64,000 bases of DNA from contig JAIUCV010000395.1 of assembly GCA_026724425.1 (NCBI GenBank), forward strand, positions 124,001-188,000, read 5' to 3'. Under the pieces are notes generated by a model. The model saw nothing but the letters and a program-made list of their open reading frames with translations. It searched no databases and was not told the DNA's origin. The position numbers and the translations under genes were made by a program. Positions 25,701-38,300 of the stretch are shown in pieces (the first letter of the stretch is position 1; every line of letters begins with the position of its first letter). Origin of the DNA: Erythrophleum ivorense. Its lineage: Eukaryota; Streptophyta; Magnoliopsida; Fabales; Fabaceae.

Positions 25701-26329
25701 GGTTTTCCTTGCCTCAATATTTTCTTGTATACTAAAATTTAACTATAGAATGGTATTAGTTGTTGATAATTTGCTGTTATTAGATGTATTTGGTGATATT
25801 GGTATGTCATTTGTTGTTATTAGCTGTAAAGAGAGGGTTTAAGACTCGAGAAATTTTTATTTTTAAGCTGTTATGTTCCTAGTTTTTCTTTAATATAAAA
25901 CTTGCTTTAAAAATATACTTATGAAATTTGATCGAATTCTAATTATCTAATTTCAAATCGTTATTATTTCATTTGCAATACTTCCCGAATGCATATTGCA
26001 AAGAGTACTTTGATGCTCATATAGATGAACCCAAAGAAGAGTGGTCTTAATACATGTTCCAACAGTGTCTTTTGGTTAAATTGTAATTAGCTTTTGTTAA
26101 TTTCTATTGGTTTTAATTTGTTAGTACATTTAATTATTGATTGTAATTATTCTTTGATTGATTAATAAAAAGAATAAATGTTCTTTGATTGCTTTATAAT
26201 AGTTCTTCTTAAATAATAAACTAGTGTTTTGAGTTAGTGAATAACTGATAGCTAACAAATATAAGTAAGAATAAAAACAAATTGAAATTGCCAAAGGCAC
26301 TCAAGATGCATAAATTGAAAGTTGATGTT

Positions 26330-26575
26330 AACAAAAAAAGTTGGCAATTTTCTTTCCAGCTGCCTATAAAGTCAATCTTTGTTGGCAGCAGTTCTTAGGA
26401 ATAATTGTCAACAAAAGTTTAATTTTTTTTAGTTAATTACAAAACTGCCAATAAAACAAAGTTTTTGTTGTTGATTTTAAACCCTCAATAAATATGACCA
26501 CTTTTTGTTAGCAATTGTATTATTGGTAGTTATGAGTTGTTAATAAAAATGAAAAATAACTGCTAACAAAAATTT
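26330..26575. repeat. Right subterminal repeat array of CACTA-B
   Basis: Copies of AAGTTGGCAATTTT, TTGGCAGCAGTTCTTAGG, AACTGCCAATAAAAC and ACTGCTAACAAAAA in both orientations mirror the left array at 11,740-12,090. Confidence 0.6.
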
Positions 26576-26585
26576 TTTTAGCATG

Positions 26586-27294
26586 GTAATAATTTGATAG
26601 TTGTAAATTTATTGTTCCATGACCGTATACTAGACGAAAGGCACTCAACTAAACCGCACGTGCTTCTGTGTGTTTCGAGTTGCAAGAAGTTGCAATATCA
26701 GCGGCAACGTAATGCGACAAACGCCTAATTTTGATTCCATAAAAATAATACCTTTATCAGGGAAAAATACGCACAACAACAGACTCAGTAAAAAAGCTGT
26801 CTGCACCTTTGTGTATGTTAATAATTGAAAATGTATTTCAACTCCCTCGGATATCTTCTTGAGGCGAGTGAGGAGAGTTTCATTTATTAGAAGACTCTGG
26901 AAACATTCTATCTCTTCAATGTAAAATTTGAAAGACACCACGTGTTTGTACACAAATTAGATTAGATATTATGCCCGTGTTTTTGGACAGTCAGTGGGTC
27001 CCACGATACCTTTCATGCTTATGTACGAACTGTAAATTCTATGACAACTTTTAAAATATTTATAAAAAAAGCCCCAACAAAAAAAGCGTAGAGCTTAATA
27101 CAAAGAGATTTAACAGAGCCAGCACCGTTTCGAAGTCGGTAAACAATATCAATTTCATATATTTTTATAATATATATATATAGATTTACACTTAAGGTTT
27201 TCAAACTATCTCCGAACAATATTTACAAAAGTCATTGCCAGAGCAAATTACATAAAACTGAAGGCTAGGAGGATCCATTTGCAGGTAATTGGAC
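26586..27294. other. Intergenic spacer and probable 3' flank of the glyoxalase-like gene
   Basis: No gene was recognised. A moderately less AT-rich stretch at 26,640-27,010 contains two CACGTG G-box cores (26,657-26,662 and 26,939-26,944). The open frame at 26,645-26,953 on the minus strand matches nothing I know. The part next to 27,295 should include the 3' untranslated region of the minus-strand gene. Confidence 0.4.
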
Positions 27295-28354
27295 TCATTT
27301 TGCATCGCCACGGCTGTTGTGGCTTGGGACGAGAGGTGGATTGTGGCGATCCAAGGGAAGCTTGATCTTGCCCAGAGAACCCACAGGAACAAGCTTGAGA
27401 TTCTCACAGTTGCAAATCTCCACCATGAATCCATCAGGGTCGTTGAAGAAAATCTGATCCATTGCAGTCCCATCTTCTGTCTCCATCGTCCTTTTCATGT
27501 ACTTCACATTCATCTTCTTCAACCTTTGCTCCATTGCTTCCATGTCCTCACACTACTTACCATATATATATAGTTGAAACAAATGTCATTAAATATTATT
27601 AAAAAAAAAAGCTATGTCACTAAAAGAATAGTATAACTTCATTCCATATATACACTACTTTATACCTTATCTTTTTCTTGATATATGAGAAATCTCAGAA
27701 GGATATATACTAGTATTTCAGATCTCTTGATGTTTTGATAATATGATCTTTCAAGTATTTAAAATATTCATATTTAGTATATCTACAAATTGTAAGAGAG
27801 ATGTCAAGTTTGTTACACATATTGCTATTTACATTTTGAATATATATACCAATTAACCCATTTAGATGAAGGCAAAATTGATAGTTTATAAAAACAAACG
27901 AAGTTTAATTAGATATATTTTGGTCCTTCTAATTTCATAAAAATTTTGATTCAATCTTTCTAATTTAAAAATAAACAATATTATCCTACTATTTTTTAGA
28001 ATTTCTAATTTAAATATCATAATTTATACAAAACTTAACATTAAATTTAACGATTATGTGACTTACATGTCATTTATTTACTTAACATTATTAATTTATA
28101 TTCAAATTTAATGTCCAAATCTAACATATTGTAAGATTTAACATTAAATTTTAGATGAATTAAAAAAATAGACCATTTTATGAAATAAAAAGACAATAAT
28201 CTATTTTAAAGTTAGAAGGACTAAATTAAAACTTCAATAAAATTAAACACAATATTTTTAAGGCAATTAAGGTTATACCGCATATCGAGGAAGATATGAA
28301 AAATTTTGAATGTCAATGTGATACGAGGGGATGGTATCTTTTATATATAACACC

Positions 28355-28388
<34 letters not shown>

Positions 28389-28850
28389 TGTCCAAAAAAA
28401 ACACACTTAAGGTTCTTTAAGCTTTTTCCTTTTTCAATGTAACAATCGAAACCAAATTAATAAGAAAAGGTTATAATAAACCACCTGAAAAGAGATATGG
28501 TTGTCCTGGGGATCCAAGTGCTCAGTATTGGAGGGCAATTTCTCATCATCCTTGGATTGCACCAAGTGGATACCAACCCCATAATTAAACAACCATGCAC
28601 CATCAAAATCAAAAACTTGAGGCCTCTCTGTCAAAACAAATCCTAGCACCTTCGTGTAAAACTCTGTGGATTCCTTTACGTTCCTGCACACCCTCGAAAA
28701 GTGATTCAGAGCCATCAATGGAGGTGCCTTCTCCTCCTCCTTCTTCCCTTCTTCTGGTTTTTTCTCATTGTTTCTTTCTCTATCTCCTATTTTCTCTGCT
28801 TTCTCCTCATCAGTGCTTCTTTCCTCTCCTCGAACCTCTTGCCTCTGCAT
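27295..28850 (-). CDS. Glyoxalase I-like VOC-superfamily protein (two exons)
   Basis: Exon 1 is 28,485-28,850 and exon 2 is 27,295-27,552; the 932-bp intron begins GT and ends AG in phase 0. The product is 207 residues. The first 45 residues are very rich in Lys and Glu. A single vicinal-oxygen-chelate domain follows from about residue 46: ALNHFSRVCRNV, FYTKVLGF, GAWLFNYGVGIHL, DNHISFQ, FFNDPDGFMVEICNCENL. His50, His118 and Glu167 sit where VOC proteins place metal ligands. This matches the plant lactoylglutathione lyase/glyoxalase I family proteins of the Arabidopsis At1g15380/At1g80160 type. Whether it detoxifies methylglyoxal or acts on another substrate cannot be told from sequence. No targeting peptide is evident, so it is probably cytosolic. 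The reading frame is intact. Likely start: the first Met, although Met46 (MALNHF) would give a domain-only form. Confidence 0.88.
27925..28245. repeat. MITE-like inverted repeat within the glyoxalase-like intron
   Basis: The left side around 27,925-27,995 (GGTCCTTCTAATTTC) and the right side around 28,170-28,245 (AGTTAGAAGGACTAAATT) are imperfect inverted copies. The element lies wholly inside the single intron. A CA/TA microsatellite follows at about 28,355-28,389. Confidence 0.45.
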
Positions 28851-28993
28851 TTTTCTTAATGCTTAATAATCACTTTATCTGAGATTTCTAGGGGTTTAGA
28901 TGAAAGTGAATAGTGGTACGAAAAACTTACATGCGATGGATACATAGCGGAAGAATGCGAGAGAAAGTGGTACGTGTGTGAATCTGCAGACGA

Positions 28994-28999
28994 CACGTG
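28994..28999. promoter_or_regulatory. G-box / ABRE-like element upstream of the glyoxalase-like gene
   Basis: ACACGTGG contains the CACGTG core and lies about 145 bp upstream of the start codon on the minus strand. This context matches the ABA-responsive element core bound by plant bZIP factors, which would fit stress induction known for some glyoxalase genes. Function is inferred from motif and position only. Confidence 0.45.
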
Positions 29000-29069
29000 G
29001 GTTGTGCGTGTGGTGAGCGGTGACGAGGTTACACAAAGCGGTGCGCAGCTCGAGCTGGCTCGCATATTT

Positions 29070-29421
29070 TAACGAGAAAAACATAAAACCAATGCAACTA
29101 GTCGTAAAAGATGTTTTTTTCCTAAATATATATATATATATATATATATTAAAGAATGTGGAAGAATTTTTTTTCATTTAAAAAAAAAATTCAAAATAGT
29201 TGAATGCCAAGGACCTCTTCCGCTGAGTTCAACAAAAATATTTTAAGAGACAGGGGAATTGAGAATTTTGAGGGTATATAATATATATAATTTTATATTG
29301 TCCAATGGTGCGTGGGGAGATATATACATATACACACACATATATAATCCCCCACTCTCTTCCCTTTTTCCAATTCTCCACTCCTCTAAAATTTTTTGGC
29401 TGAAAGTAGAGGGGTAACCTC

Positions 29422-29454
<33 letters not shown>

Positions 29455-32400
29455 TATTGTTGAACGTGAAAGAAGTCTCTTCATGTTCAACTATTTAAAA
29501 AAAATAAAAACTTTTTTAAATGTGGAAGGGACTTTTCCACATTATTTTAAAAAATAGAGAAGTATATTTTGAAAAAATATTTGGCGACTAAATGTATTGA
29601 TTATATATGTTTCTTATTATAGTATATGGGAGTCAAAAAGCTCCTCTGGCCAAGAGGCAATTCACTAGTGTTTGTCATTTTGTTTTATTCTGCCAAAAAT
29701 CCATAAGCTTTATGGAACTTTGATGAAATTAAGCTAGTAGCACTGAAAAAATATGTGATTTTCTTGAATTATGTACAATTTATTATATCTTTATTATTAT
29801 TAGGTTCTTTAACAAAATTATAATACTGTAAAAAAATGTTAAAAATTTAATCATAAAATATTAAATTGTAAAAATTATATTATTTAGTTACAAAAATTAT
29901 ATACTTTTTATATTATTATTAAAAAACATACACTTATTATATTTTAATTAAAAAATATGATAAAAAAAATATAAAGAAATACATATAATTAATTTCTTAA
30001 TCTTTTAACCCTTTCTAAAGGAATTTCTTGGCCCATAATCTTCAAAGTCTACAATTATATACCAAATATGAGACACATTGTCATGAATTGGATAAATTTG
30101 AGTGTGGAGAGGTGGTCTTTTTTAGGCTCCTTGGGTCGAGTTCCGCTTTAGCTAATTAAAGCCCCCTCCCCAACCTGGGTGTGGTTTCCTTCATATCAAT
30201 TAATCTAGTATATTTAAGATTTTTATTCAAAAATAAATAAATAAAGTATACTTACCAATATACTATCTACCCTTACCAATTAAGTTATCCTCATGGGTGT
30301 TGAAAGAGGATTCAGATGTGAGACTAAAAGGAAATCTTGGGCGTATTAATAACGACACATAGAATAATTTCATTTTGTATTAACATATTTTTCTTTTTTT
30401 ATTTTAAAAAATTGTTATTAACTCATATACACCTTCAAATTTACCCTTTAGGGTTTGAAATCTATATTATATAGATAATTAAATATATGTTGCCCTTTCT
30501 CATATGTAAGATCACATTATGGGGTAATCCTCCTTGTTTTTCTCCAGCTCGCTCGTGATGTCTTGGGCTTAACTCTCATACCTTCATAGCTTGCGATTGT
30601 ATTTTCATTCTTAAACTATTCGGGGTTACCCAAAAATGGGAGTGCCATAAAGCTGTTTCTTCCCTATGAGTCTGATAAGTGTTCTTAAATATTTCCCGGG
30701 TATGCCAAAAAATTGAATGATCGAATCTCACTTAATTATCATCAAATGAGAAAAATATTATGTACATTTTTTATGGGCTATACATCGCTTTCTCCTCTTA
30801 ATTTTATTTCCTATAATAAATATAAGGTTTACATTTGACTCTTTGAAGTTATCTTAATAAGAAACACAATTCACGTATTTAGATTTTATGTTTGTTAATA
30901 TTTCAAGCAAATTAAACGATTTGTCACTCCACCGTAATATTGAGAACAAAAATTTACGTTATTCTCATTAACACGGTCAAATATACATTGGAATTGAAAC
31001 ACTTTATTTTTTAAAAAGTAATAATATACGTAAGCACTCGTTTGCAGTGTATCTAAAATAAGGGATCAAATTGACCCCAAAAAAATTGTATAAATAGATT
31101 AATTAGGTCAAGCATAGGCGGTGAAGATGAGAGTGAAGTGGAGAAAGTTGTATGAAGTGGGGAGGGAGATCAGAAAGAGATGAAGGTGGGGCTCACACTC
31201 CCGCACTAATTAAGTTGGGTGTGTTGGTATGGTAGAGTTTGAATTCTTTTCATTTTGTATCTTTTAATTTCAGAAAGAGATAAAGATAAAGTGTATGGAC
31301 TTATTATTTAAATAAAATTTATAAATTCAAATAAGATTCACCATTTAAGTAAGTCCAAGATAATCTATGTTTAATTATTTATCTTTTTTTGAAATTAACA
31401 AAAAAATTAGAAAAAAAAAGAAATTAGAGAGATCCATACTGGACAAGATAATTGCCATGTCACTGCTAGTTTAATGACAAGTAGGCATTAGCTAGGAAAG
31501 TAGAGAGACCTGTTTTTTAAAAAATATAAATATAACATATAAAGATATAATTAAAATTTTGAGTAAATTACGGAAATAGAATATATAATAATTAAAAAAA
31601 TCTAATTTACTGGAGTTTTGTCATTTGCACACAATTGCAGGCAAATTAATTTTATATTTTTTCTCTGTTATCATATTCAATAATTTATCAGTTACAATTT
31701 TAGATTAAATTAATAAAAAAAAAGGTGAAAATTTTCAGTTGATGATGGACAAATACAATTAAAGATTTAGATAAAATTTCATAGAAATTAATTTATTATT
31801 TTTAATAATAATTATAGTGTTTGACATCTTTTTCAGCTAAATAATATATTTTTAACTTCTTAAAAAAAAAGTCTTCAGCATATTATGACTCTGTTGAAGA
31901 ATCTCATAATAAACACATAATAATATTTGCACCTAGAAAGACTTCTAGTACATCATTATTTGTCTAGGAGCATCCAAGATATACGTATTTTGTATGTTGG
32001 TATTCTGGACATCTAAACGTCGTTTAAACGAGGCATAAAATGACAAAATTTTGGATGTATTTCTTACTATAAAAAACACCACTTTTGAGGTTGTTAATCT
32101 TTACAAAATTATTGTTATATTTAATTTATGTCAATTCTCCATTATCATAACAAATATGAGAATCTTATACTATAATAATTTATAGGCTAAATTATTCTAT
32201 TGGTATCTAAAGATTCACTTAATTTTCAATTTGGTCATTATAATATGGTAGTCTGTACATGTGTCCATATAGGTTTAAAGAACTTTAATTTAGTTATTGT
32301 CATTTTAACTTTTACCATTATGATATTAAATTTCGTTGATGTAGCCAACTATATACTATGTCCATATTTTGAACATGTATGATTTATATCAACACATCCA

Positions 32401-32560
32401 ATCTAATGTGAATTTTACTTCATAAGATTTGGATCCAATTATTGCACAGGATGTAGAGAGAGAGAAAGGGAGAAAGAGTACTAGGGTGGTGACTTGAAAA
32501 TTACTCCACCAACATATGGATCATTAAAAAAATGAAAAGGAACCCAAGAGGATCTAATAT
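29070..32560. other. Intergenic DNA with microsatellites
   Basis: This holds (TA)n tracts at about 29,126-29,149 and 29,438-29,457 and general AT-rich sequence. A slightly less AT-rich segment at 30,490-30,720 has no recognisable coding content. No RNA gene was seen. Confidence 0.4.
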
Positions 32561-32569
32561 CACCCCACG

Positions 32570-34117
32570 AGAAATGAGATTAATTATGTTTTATATGTTT
32601 TTGGAGTAATTGTTAGTGATTTTAATTAACTAATCCTAGTATTCTAAGTAACTTAAGTTATTAGAAATGATGATTTAATTAAATAGAACATAAAGACTTT
32701 ATTTAATACTCTCTTTTTTTAATATTACATTAGAGGGGTGAAACCTTTAACATTATTCATACTCTCATCTTACCCATATCACTTGGGTTAACCCTAAGTG
32801 ACATTCTGTTTATTACTCTAAAAGACTCAAATCAATGAACTCCTGAAAAAAACTCTAAAGATGAGAACTCATACTAAATTAAATGATGGGTGGCATTTGT
32901 ATTTAACAAATTGCACCAAGTTTGGTTTTAATCTTCCAAACACCATGGTTACTTGAACTTCCTTGTTTATTAATATTCATATAAGACATATTAAACTATT
33001 CTAATCCTAATCTCCCCTAGGTAACAAACCCTAGTTTCCTAGGTTTAGCCTTATAATGCATTAAGGTTAAATAAATTCAAGTTTATCTTAACCTAAAAGT
33101 TAGTGACTATGATTGGCATAAGTTAAACTAGATTACATTTTATCAAACACTTCATGTGCGTTCAATCTAATGGTTCATGCTAAATATGTAATGTAGAATT
33201 ACCTTTGAAAATTTTTACACCATGGTTCAATTATGAGTGCCCTAACTACCTTAATAACTACTGTCATCCAATAACTCCAATCAAATGTTATTAGAGGTCA
33301 ACAATTAATTCAAATAACTATAGCAATCACAAAAGTATTAAGTGCAAAGCATGAGTTCCATTGATGAAAGTAAAATTAAAACATCATAACAAGGTTTAAA
33401 CAAAAATTGACACAAATCTATCCTAAATTAGAGAATTCATAGAGTAACATTAAGAGAAGAAGGAAGAGGAGCACCCATAATGGAATTATAGGTGGCTGGC
33501 CAAGGAAAGTCCCAAGGGTTTCCTCGTTGCCCCTTGACTCTCTCACCTTATTGAAGGCTCTCCAAGTAACTTCAAAATTTCTTCCTTGCAACCAAATATG
33601 CTTAGCATCTCATATGATACCCCCGTGTTTCTTTTATAGGCCTTCCAAGTCAATTTGCATCAAAATTCTACATTTGAAAAAGAATACTGTAGCGCAGGCA
33701 CTATAGTGTTGGATTTCTAACACTGTAATGCTAGCTTCTCTAAAATATGTATAAAGCAACTTGATGTCTTGGTATCATAGCACCAACCCAATCAAACAAC
33801 GTACCAGATAACTTTAAGAGGATAGGCTTAAGATGATCTCAAACTTGACTTTTACTCTTCAAAACACATCTGTTACCTTCTACCTTGGTCTGATCATCTC
33901 TCCACTATATGCCTTAGCCTCCTTACCTACAACATAGAAAATTAAATCCAAATTAGGGATGCTTTAACAAAGATTAACAACAAATTAAACTTTTTCCATA
34001 AACAAAGTGTCTAAAACATGTTTGGAATGATCACAAAATATAGAGGAGAATTCATCCTAAAATATGTGATAAGTTCATATAAACACATGTGAAAATATAG
34101 ATATTTAGGGCTTATCA
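32570..34117 (-). mobile_element. Possible LTR fragment or solo LTR
   Basis: Read on the minus strand from 34,117 the sequence starts TGATAAGCCC, a common style of plant LTR start. It contains a TATAAAAG box (complement of 33,631-33,638) followed by a transcript-like region that is less AT-rich than its surroundings. No reverse transcriptase or gag is present, and neither the second terminus nor a target duplication could be fixed, so the left limit is approximate. It could instead be another repeat class. Confidence 0.35.
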
Positions 34118-35369
34118 TGTGGGCTTCACTTCTTTCTTTATTTCTTTTATTACATCTCTCATAATACTATAAAGGATTAATCCCCACTTCTTCATATACT
34201 TTTGCTTTTTTTATTCATATGAACAATATATATTTAAAATATCAAGATAATGTATGATCGATTACATTAATTGAATTTAATGGCATTAAAATAAAAGATT
34301 TAACAATAGAGACTAAATTAAAAATTCATAAAAACTATAAGGACCTACGTATAAACTCATTAACTATAAGATTCAAATAAAAAATTGTGTTAAATACTAG
34401 CGATTAACATAATAATTTAAGGTAGCTATCTCGTATCATAATATCTAATGATTTAATATTTTAGTTTACTAAAGAGATATGCTTTATCAGACTTGGGTAC
34501 ACCAAAGTTTTAATATCTCATTTTAGTCCTCTAATTAAAGAATTTCTCTTAAAAAAATTTACCTCATATTATGCCCCTTTTAACAGATAGTTAACTATGT
34601 ATGATGAGAGCAAATGTGAAGCCGAGGTGACCTAATATAAAATTGACATTGCCAATGCTTACTTAACTTTGAGACGTGCATTAAATGTTTGAGTAATTAC
34701 AAAATATATTATTAAATTATTTGTTATATGTCACATTTTGAGATTAAATGAGTATTTTAAGACATATCAATTTCACATTATATGACGTTTTCGGTTAACA
34801 ACTTGTTAAAAGAGATTGGAAAAAAGTACTCTTTCGAGGATTGAAGAAGGATTTAAAATTTTGAAAACCCAATTAAAACAATTGTAATTTCAGGAAAACA
34901 AGCTATCTCCTATGCCAACTACCAAGGCAGTGAAGCAGAAGGATCATAAATTCATTCCTCCTCGTTCCACCCAAACACCCCCATCTTTAAAAGCGATCCA
35001 GCCATGGATCACCACCACACAGGAGTCATCAAAATGTCTAGACCCACCCCCGCTTCCATGATTCGAGACAAGAACACCCACGCGACAGTGTCCGAAGTCC
35101 AAATTCTACGCAAAGCGACAAATTGAATGCTTGCTTCATTCTTTTTTTCAATTTCATTCTACTTCCACCACATCTCAATACACTCACCCATATACACCAC
35201 ATAACCCAACCCACCCAACAACAACAGACAACTACCCCCTTCGCCACCAGTCACCGCCATAGCCAGCAATAGTGTAGCCCCCACCACCGCCACCACCACC
35301 ACAAACCACTGAGATTTGTAGCAAAAACTTAGTTATATCATTGTCTTCTTCTTCTTCAGCACTAGCAAT
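34118..35369. other. Upstream region of the methyltransferase gene
   Basis: The distal part is AT-rich. From about 34,890 composition rises in G+C, with a C/A-rich stretch (CCACC repeats at about 35,279-35,305) that should be promoter and 5' untranslated region. No confident TATA box was found. Confidence 0.45.
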
Positions 35370-38300
35370 ATGTATAGGGACGTGTCTAGCTGCAACACCT
35401 ACAACTACGGCGACGCGCTCTATTGGGACGCTCGCTATATGCAAGAGGGAGGCTCATTCGATTGGTACCAGCGTTATACTGCTCTTAGGCCTTTCGTTCG
35501 CAAATACATCCCTCTCGCTTCTCGGGTCCTCATGGTTGGTTGTGGCAATGCCGGTAAATTTCCCGAGTCACTCTTAACGGTTCTGGGTTTTTCATTTTCT
35601 CGATTAGCTTATGTTGTATTGTCCTGATATGGGGTTTTAGCTGCTCAGTCACTGGAGAATTGGGAGAAAAGAAAAGAATTTGGCGTTTTTTTTTGTTTTC
35701 TGGTTTAACTTTTAATATAAACCCTTTCGGTTTCTGGTTTTCTCGATTGGCTTATCTTGTATTGTCCTGAGATGTGGTTATAGCTGGTCAGTCACTGTTT
35801 GGTTGTTAAGAATTGAGGAGAAAAGTAAAGAATCCGGGATGTCTTTTCTGGTTTAACTTTTGATTTAAAGTTTAGGGTTCTCTTTCTTTCTCTGAAGATT
35901 TTACTTTTTTATGAATAAATGCTAATTTTGTTTCTAGTCTGGTCTTATGAGTATCCAAATTTGAAGTTTACTTTCCACTTCCCAGATTCAGGGCTGTTCT
36001 GATTTCCTTCTTCCTATGCAGTAACTGTGTCTGTGACTTGAGGCCAATAGGCGAAAGTATATCTGGTAATTCATTGATAAGGGTACTGTTTTAATGCATG
36101 CCATCCCTCATTTTTGCGACAGAAGAAGAAAAAAAAGAGACTTTTTTTTTTTGGGGTTAGGCATATTTTTTTTTCTTTTCAATTTCTGTGGTTGGTGACA
36201 TAGTGTTACTTTGAAGTTCTTTTATAGGAAACCATACAGTAGTTTGTGCTTTTTGAGGTGAATATTCTTGTTTGAGGGGCTTAAAAGAACACAGAGTTTA
36301 TGTTGTTTCAAGAAAATCCGATTATTTGAAGAATTTGAATCAATTGACTCTATTTGCTCACACCTCCTAATAATCTTCATCTCTTTCGGGAAAAAAGAAG
36401 AAGTGATATTCTAAGTGAGCTGGTAGTTGGGAAGAACTCCTTTTCCTCTTTTCCTTTCAGTAGAAGTTCCATGTTGTTTTATTGTTCCCTAAATGGAGCT
36501 GAATACTGGGTTTGTTACTTCAAAAGTGCTCCACTATTATGGATTAGATTTGAGTTTTCAAACTTTTAATCTATGTGTTATTGGTGAGATGAGGCTGAGA
36601 GAGAAAGGAACCTGCAATTTACTCCTTTTTTCTTTTCTTTTCTTTAATGAAGAATTGAAAATTAAGCAGAAAAGTTGAAAATAATGAGACTAGCTCTGAC
36701 CTGCAAGTAAAGGCACAGGCACCTTAATAAATTTAGTTATTATCGAGGATGGATCTTGTTTGTAAAACATGCAATGGCATAGAATGGCGATGGAAGTTAT
36801 AATAAAATTTGAATAGATGAGTGAACAAGCCTTAAATATGTTTAATTAGCTGGAGCTAAAAACTGGAATGTGTTCATATAACCGAACTGAATTTCATAAC
36901 TCTGTTTGATTGCTCCAAAACTTTTACGTGTGTGAGTGTGTGTGCGTGTTTATTATGTAATGGAGACCCCAGAAGAAGATATAAACCTCTGTATTTCTCC
37001 TACTCCACCCAGAAACAGTGGAATGGTTCTATATGAAAAGGCTCTCAATTGGGCAACCAGTAAAAGAAAGCACAGTAGCAAGCTCAATAAACAGCAGAAC
37101 CAGTAAAGAGGAGATGCAGTAAAGAAAACGCCAGGCCTTTGAGATGCTAGCTATCTCCCTTCAATACTCTCCAGAATTTTCTTGGCCTTCTCTCCCATTT
37201 TATTCCCCAAAATAGACTCAAAGGGTTTGTTTGGGAGAGGAAAAATGGAGGAAAAGGGAAGGGATGGCAAGGTTTCATTTGGGAGTTTGTTATAAGGGGG
37301 GTGGGGGGGTAGAATAGAGGATTTTTAAGTAACCCTCCAAACTCCACCAAAGTCCTCCCCTTTTTATAATTTTAAGTTCCCCCAATTTGGGGCATTTTAG
37401 AGGAGAAAGTTTTCTCAAAGAAGGGGAAAGGAAATTGCCATTTAACCATCCCTTCTTTTCCATTTTTTTGGTTCTCTTCCTTTCCCTTCCCCTCCTAACT
37501 GCCAAACATACCCTCCCATTTGTATTTGCATCCTCTGTGTGTTCTACTCGAGTCCCATTCTTTTCTGTAGAATTAGTTGCATAGCTGCCACCACTGCTGT
37601 CTTTCTCCCTGCTGTCTTGTTTATATTTTCAAATGTACACCATAGGAACTGGGCCCCATCATTATTACTACTAAAAATTTATCTGGAAAGCATATAAAGA
37701 TCCGATAACTTGATGCACAACAGAACAGAGGAGTACCACATTGCATATTGCAAATGGATAGCGGTGATGTACTGGCAGTCATTGCTTGATTGTCTGTTTA
37801 AATTCCAGGAAGAAAGTTTCTGCTCCGTGAAAGAGTGAGGTTTTACATGACTGAGGAATTTGAAATAATATAGGTAATTGGAGATGATTGTGGATCAAAC
37901 CCAACTTAATTTTGTAACTCCAGTTTCCAATTCCATTCTTATGAATTTTTCAACTTGCCTGCAAAGCTTATATTTCTATTCATTGTTTTTCTTAACTACT
38001 TATTCAGTCATACTTGTTTCCATTTCTTTTAACACCAAATCTTCAAATTGGTGATATGTACTGGTATAGACGTGATAATTATGGACAGAATGAGGACCTG
38101 CATTTCCATGTCAAAGTATATTTAATTGACTGTTTTGTAGAATTTGTCTTTCTTCAAACTGGAGTACTTAATATTCTAGAAACAAGTTTTGTTGTGAGGC
38201 ATGCACAGCATAATTAGCAATATCTTTTCATCTGCTGTTTTGTTTGAATGAGAGAATGAGATTTATTTTGTGTTGAACTTGTCCCTTCTAACGAAGCTTA

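Larger units (their letters stand above)
11713..26585 (+). mobile_element. CACTA-B: large decayed CACTA transposon with nested insertions
   Basis: The left end is CACTACAAAAATAAG. The right end, in reverse complement, reads CATGCTAAAAAAATTTTTG, which I take as a degenerate copy of the same terminus; no matching 3-bp target duplication could be confirmed. Inverted subterminal repeats containing GTTGGCAGTTTTT or GTTAGCGGTTCTTAAAA occupy about 11,740-12,090 and 26,330-26,575. Between them, in order, are a TNP2-type transposase, a Transposase_24-type ORF and a ULP1-like protease region, all on the plus strand and all broken. Two LTR-like insertions at 12,839-15,695 and 20,704-24,121 account for about 6.3 kb of its length. 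Confidence 0.75.

Noticed and set aside
26645..26953. 102-codon minus-strand open frame
   Set aside because: No family resemblance; the region may be a promoter or UTR remnant, but coding could not be supported.
28595..28882. 95-codon plus-strand open frame opposite the glyoxalase-like exon 1
   Set aside because: Shadow of the charged N-terminus of the real gene on the other strand.
30490..30720. Slightly G/C-richer segment suspected to be an organelle-derived insert or RNA gene
   Set aside because: I could not match it to a tRNA, rRNA or organelle gene by eye; a similarity search would be needed.
32200..32382. 60-codon plus-strand open frame
   Set aside because: Hydrophobic low-complexity translation from AT-rich DNA with no family features.
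37290..37505. Overlapping open frames in intron 1 of the methyltransferase gene
   Set aside because: They lie in the purine/pyrimidine-rich arms of a MITE and have low-complexity translations.
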